DNA of 6,694 bases from positions 1 through 6,694 of the forward strand of contig JAEVYW010000009.1 of assembly GCA_023392555.1 (NCBI GenBank), given 5' to 3'. Source of the DNA: Pseudomonadota bacterium. GTDB taxonomy: Bacteria > Pseudomonadota > Alphaproteobacteria > Sphingomonadales > Sphingomonadaceae. Under the pieces are notes generated by a model that did no database searches, was not told where the DNA came from, and saw only the letters and a program-made list of their open reading frames with translations. Position 1 is the first letter of the stretch. Each line of letters starts with the position of its first letter. The position numbers and the translations under genes are program-made. This document shows, one piece after another, positions 4,609 to 6,694 of this stretch.

Positions 4609-6641
4609 TACGGCAGTGACGTCAGGCGAAGCCCAACCCACAGGGTGCGGGGCGTTGCTCGCTCGATCGAGCCGTCGTCGTTGATCGCCGCCTCGATCGT
4701 CTTGTCGAGCAGGTTCTGTGCTCGCGCGATCAGCTGCACGCGATTGAACAGCGGCCAGGCGGCGAAGGCATCGACCGTCGTGGCGGGACGCAGCTTGCGA
4801 ACATTCTGATCGTCGTCGAATTGTGCGCCAAGGTGCGTAAGCTGGAGCGATAGCGAACGGCCTTCATCGTCCCAGCCCAAAGCGCCTGACACTGCGATCC
4901 TTGGCGTCTGCGCTGGTCGCAAACCGTCCAGGGAAGAGGCCGCTCCGCGAGCGTCGACCTTTGCGTCGGTCAGGCTTGCGCCGAGACGCAGTGACCATGG
5001 ACCCTGCCTAACGGTCCCGCTCGCTTCTACGCCGCGTACGTTCACGGCATCGATGTTCTGCCGCTGGCGATAGTCGCCGGCGACGAAGCCGATGCCGGGA
5101 AAGGTGCCGGGGCCTCGTCCCAGAGTGACGTTGGCGATTGCGTCGTGAAGACGATTGACGAAGGCGGTGACGGAGAAGTCGAAGCTGTTCCGCCGGAAGT
5201 CGAACCCGGCCTCGGCTCCGGTGACTGTCTCTGGTTTCAGCTCCGCATTGGCGGCGGTCGCGTCCGCTCCCGCCCGGAACGGCCGAAAGAGTTCGTTGAG
5301 CGTCGGAAGACGCCAGCCGCGGTAGGCCGCCGCCCGGACGCTCGCGCCTTCCGCAACGTCGAACACTGCTGCGGCGCGAACCGTCGGCAACCAGCCGCTT
5401 CGCTTCGCATATGTGTCGTTGCGCGTTGGAAGTCCGCCGGCCAGAAGCCGTTCCGTCAGCCGACCGTCGCTGATCGACCAGCGATCGAGCCGGGCCCCGC
5501 CGCTGAGCGTCAGCGGTCCACTTCGGTAGGTCGCGTCGGCGAACACGCCCCGGGTTGCAGTCTCTCCGCCTGCGATGCGTTGCCGCGTCGGTTCGCCCGC
5601 TACAAAGGAATAAAGCTCGCGCGACTCTCCATCGGTGAAGCGCGCATCCGCGCCAAGCCGGAGGTCGATGCCGTGACCGATCGGTGGACGGACTTCGCCG
5701 CTGAAGCCAAGGCTGCGCGACGGCACCGAGTCCTGCAGTGAAACCCGTGACGCCGAAACCCGGCCAGCGGATACGCTGGCGAAGCTGCTCCGAAGGTTGC
5801 GCCACTGTGCATAGGCCAGCGCGCTCCATTGCCAGCGGCCGCGCCCGACCAGCCTCAGCGACGTATCTGCGCCCCGTGTCCGGTTGCCGGTGAATGCGAC
5901 ACCGCGCTCGCGTTCGTCGACGAAGGCGAGCCCGCTCAACTGCGCCTCGACGTCCGCGCCGAGTGGCGCAATCCAGCGACCGCGCAAGCTCGCTTCCCTG
6001 TACGGCGCGGGACGATCGGCCGGACCCCGAGTGTCACGCGTGACAGGGACGAATCCGCCGCTCCGCGCGCCCTGCGCATCGAGGGTCAGGATCGAGGAAC
6101 CCACGGCAGCGCCAGCGTACACATGCCCGCGCAGGGACTGGCGGCTTCCGGCCTCGACGGTCGCGTCCACACCCGGACTGCTGAGGCTCGTCATATCGAT
6201 CACGCCCGCAAGCGCACCTGGGCCGTAGGGCACGCCGCCACCGCCGCGGAGAACCCGTACGTCCTGCAACGCGGCTGCATCGTACGCCGGCCAGTTAACC
6301 CAACCGCCGAACGGATCGGCTTGCGGCACGCCGTCGAGGATGAGCAAAGCGCGGCTTGATGCATTGCCTCCAAGTGCGCGAAGCGTGACGCCCTGGCTGG
6401 TTGGATGTCCGCTGGTCGAGTCCGAACGACGGAACAGTTGCAGCCCCGGAACCTGTTTCAGGATCCCATCGAGCTCATGCGCCGGCGAATTCGAGAGCGC
6501 GCGCCGATCGATCGACTGCACCGGATAGGCGCGCTCGGCCGCGGCGTCCGGCAACGCTCGGCCGGTAACGATAATGGTTTCTCCGGCAGGCGGCGGCGGT
6601 ACGGCGTCGAACATTGCGCTCATATCGTTTGGACCGCGCAA
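4608..6641 (-). CDS. TonB-dependent outer-membrane receptor
   Basis: This is an outer-membrane beta-barrel transporter energised by TonB-ExbBD. Domains, numbered from TTG 6641, are: a TonB box ETIIVTG (21-27); a plug at about 35-155 with LDGILKQVPGLQLF, QGVTLRALGGNASSRALLILDGVPQ and VRVLRGGGGVPYGPGALAGVIDM; then a barrel with FRPFRAG, NAELKPETVTGAEAG and RAQNLLDK, ending PRTLWVGLRLTSLP. The 677-residue length suits the smaller BtuB-like receptors, but substrate (cobalamin, siderophore, sugar or other) cannot be called. The start is uncertain: TTG 6641 has GAGG 8 nt upstream, ATG 6623 and 6614 have none, and the frame stays open to the window edge. No start in view gives a signal peptide, which is odd for an outer-membrane protein. 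The extreme C-terminus lacks the usual final aromatic residue. The stop codon overlaps the stress promoter of the next gene. No terminator was seen. Confidence 0.93.
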   Translation of the reverse strand: MRGPNDMSAMFDAVPPPPAGETIIVTGRALPDAAAERAYPVQSIDRRALSNSPAHELDGILKQVPGLQLFRRSDSTSGHPTSQGVTLRALGGNASSRALLILDGVPQADPFGGWVNWPAYDAAALQDVRVLRGGGGVPYGPGALAGVIDMTSLSSPGVDATVEAGSRQSLRGHVYAGAAVGSSILTLDAQGARSGGFVPVTRDTRGPADRPAPYREASLRGRWIAPLGADVEAQLSGLAFVDERERGVAFTGNRTRGADTSLRLVGRGRWQWSALAYAQWRNLRSSFASVSAGRVSASRVSLQDSVPSRSLGFSGEVRPPIGHGIDLRLGADARFTDGESRELYSFVAGEPTRQRIAGGETATRGVFADATYRSGPLTLSGGARLDRWSISDGRLTERLLAGGLPTRNDTYAKRSGWLPTVRAAAVFDVAEGASVRAAAYRGWRLPTLNELFRPFRAGADATAANAELKPETVTGAEAGFDFRRNSFDFSVTAFVNRLHDAIANVTLGRGPGTFPGIGFVAGDYRQRQNIDAVNVRGVEASGTVRQGPWSLRLGASLTDAKVDARGAASSLDGLRPAQTPRIAVSGALGWDDEGRSLSLQLTHLGAQFDDDQNVRKLRPATTVDAFAAWPLFNRVQLIARAQNLLDKTIEAAINDDGSIERATPRTLWVGLRLTSLP

Positions 6642-6694
6642 AAGTGCCGCCTCGTTACCCGCATTTTTCGCAGAAAACAGCCGTAGGAACTTAG
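6642..6694. other. Region upstream of the receptor gene, to window edge
   Basis: These 53 bp are more AT-rich than the genes around them. In the receptor's frame (- strand) they are open, reading KFLRLFSAKNAGNEAALL, but third-position G/C is clearly lower than in the gene, so this is more likely leader or promoter DNA. On the + strand GCCGTAGGAAC (6680-6690) contains a GGAAC that could be the -35 half of an EcfG promoter pointing out of the window; its -10 would lie beyond the end. Confidence 0.4.

Noticed and set aside
5008..5829. Second - strand open frame (273 codons) inside the receptor gene
   Set aside because: It is a frame-shifted shadow, very rich in Arg and Ser, with no family signature, while the receptor frame is continuous.
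6032..6045. Perfect 14-bp palindrome TGTCACGCGTGACA resembling an FNR/CRP-type site
   Set aside because: It lies deep inside the receptor coding region, far from any start, and about 0.4 such palindromes are expected by chance in a window this size.

Overview
The window looks like a chromosomal segment of a GC-rich alphaproteobacterium, most probably a sphingomonad. Three things point there: strong G/C preference at third codon positions, a perfect match to the alphaproteobacterial general-stress (EcfG-type) promoter, and a small Gly-rich protein with an AYPNPHTGK motif of a kind I associate with Sphingomonas and relatives. No rRNA, tRNA, CRISPR array, transposase or integrase was found. Genes fill almost everything; the longest non-coding stretch is under 150 bp.

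Left part (1-1767, + strand): the C-terminal effector domain of a LacI-family repressor runs in from outside the window. It overlaps the start of a 12-helix major facilitator superfamily (MFS) transporter. The pair reads as a regulator-transporter operon, probably for a sugar or similar carbon source; the substrate cannot be read from the sequence.

Middle (1888-3970): a full-length NhaA Na+/H+ antiporter (+) converges on a stand-alone LigD-type polymerase domain gene (-). Their 3' ends overlap by 11 bp. The polymerase protein carries the primase-like catalytic motifs but has no ligase or phosphoesterase domain attached.

Right part (4115-6694): two small hypothetical genes (72 and 74 codons) meet tail to tail at a shared TGATCA. 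The 74-codon gene (-) has a textbook EcfG promoter (GGAAC-N17-CGTT) and an AGGAG ribosome site. The promoter's -35 box begins in the stop codon of the upstream gene, a 677-codon TonB-dependent outer-membrane receptor (-). The receptor has a TonB box, plug and barrel, but no recognisable signal peptide in the visible sequence.

The genes look like ordinary accessory or housekeeping neighbours, not one integrated system. The common thread is stress and environment: ion/pH homeostasis, end-joining-type DNA repair, a general-stress-controlled small protein and nutrient uptake. I found no convincing new multi-gene system. The best leads are the stress promoter with its small protein, the stand-alone polymerase, and the receptor's missing export signal.
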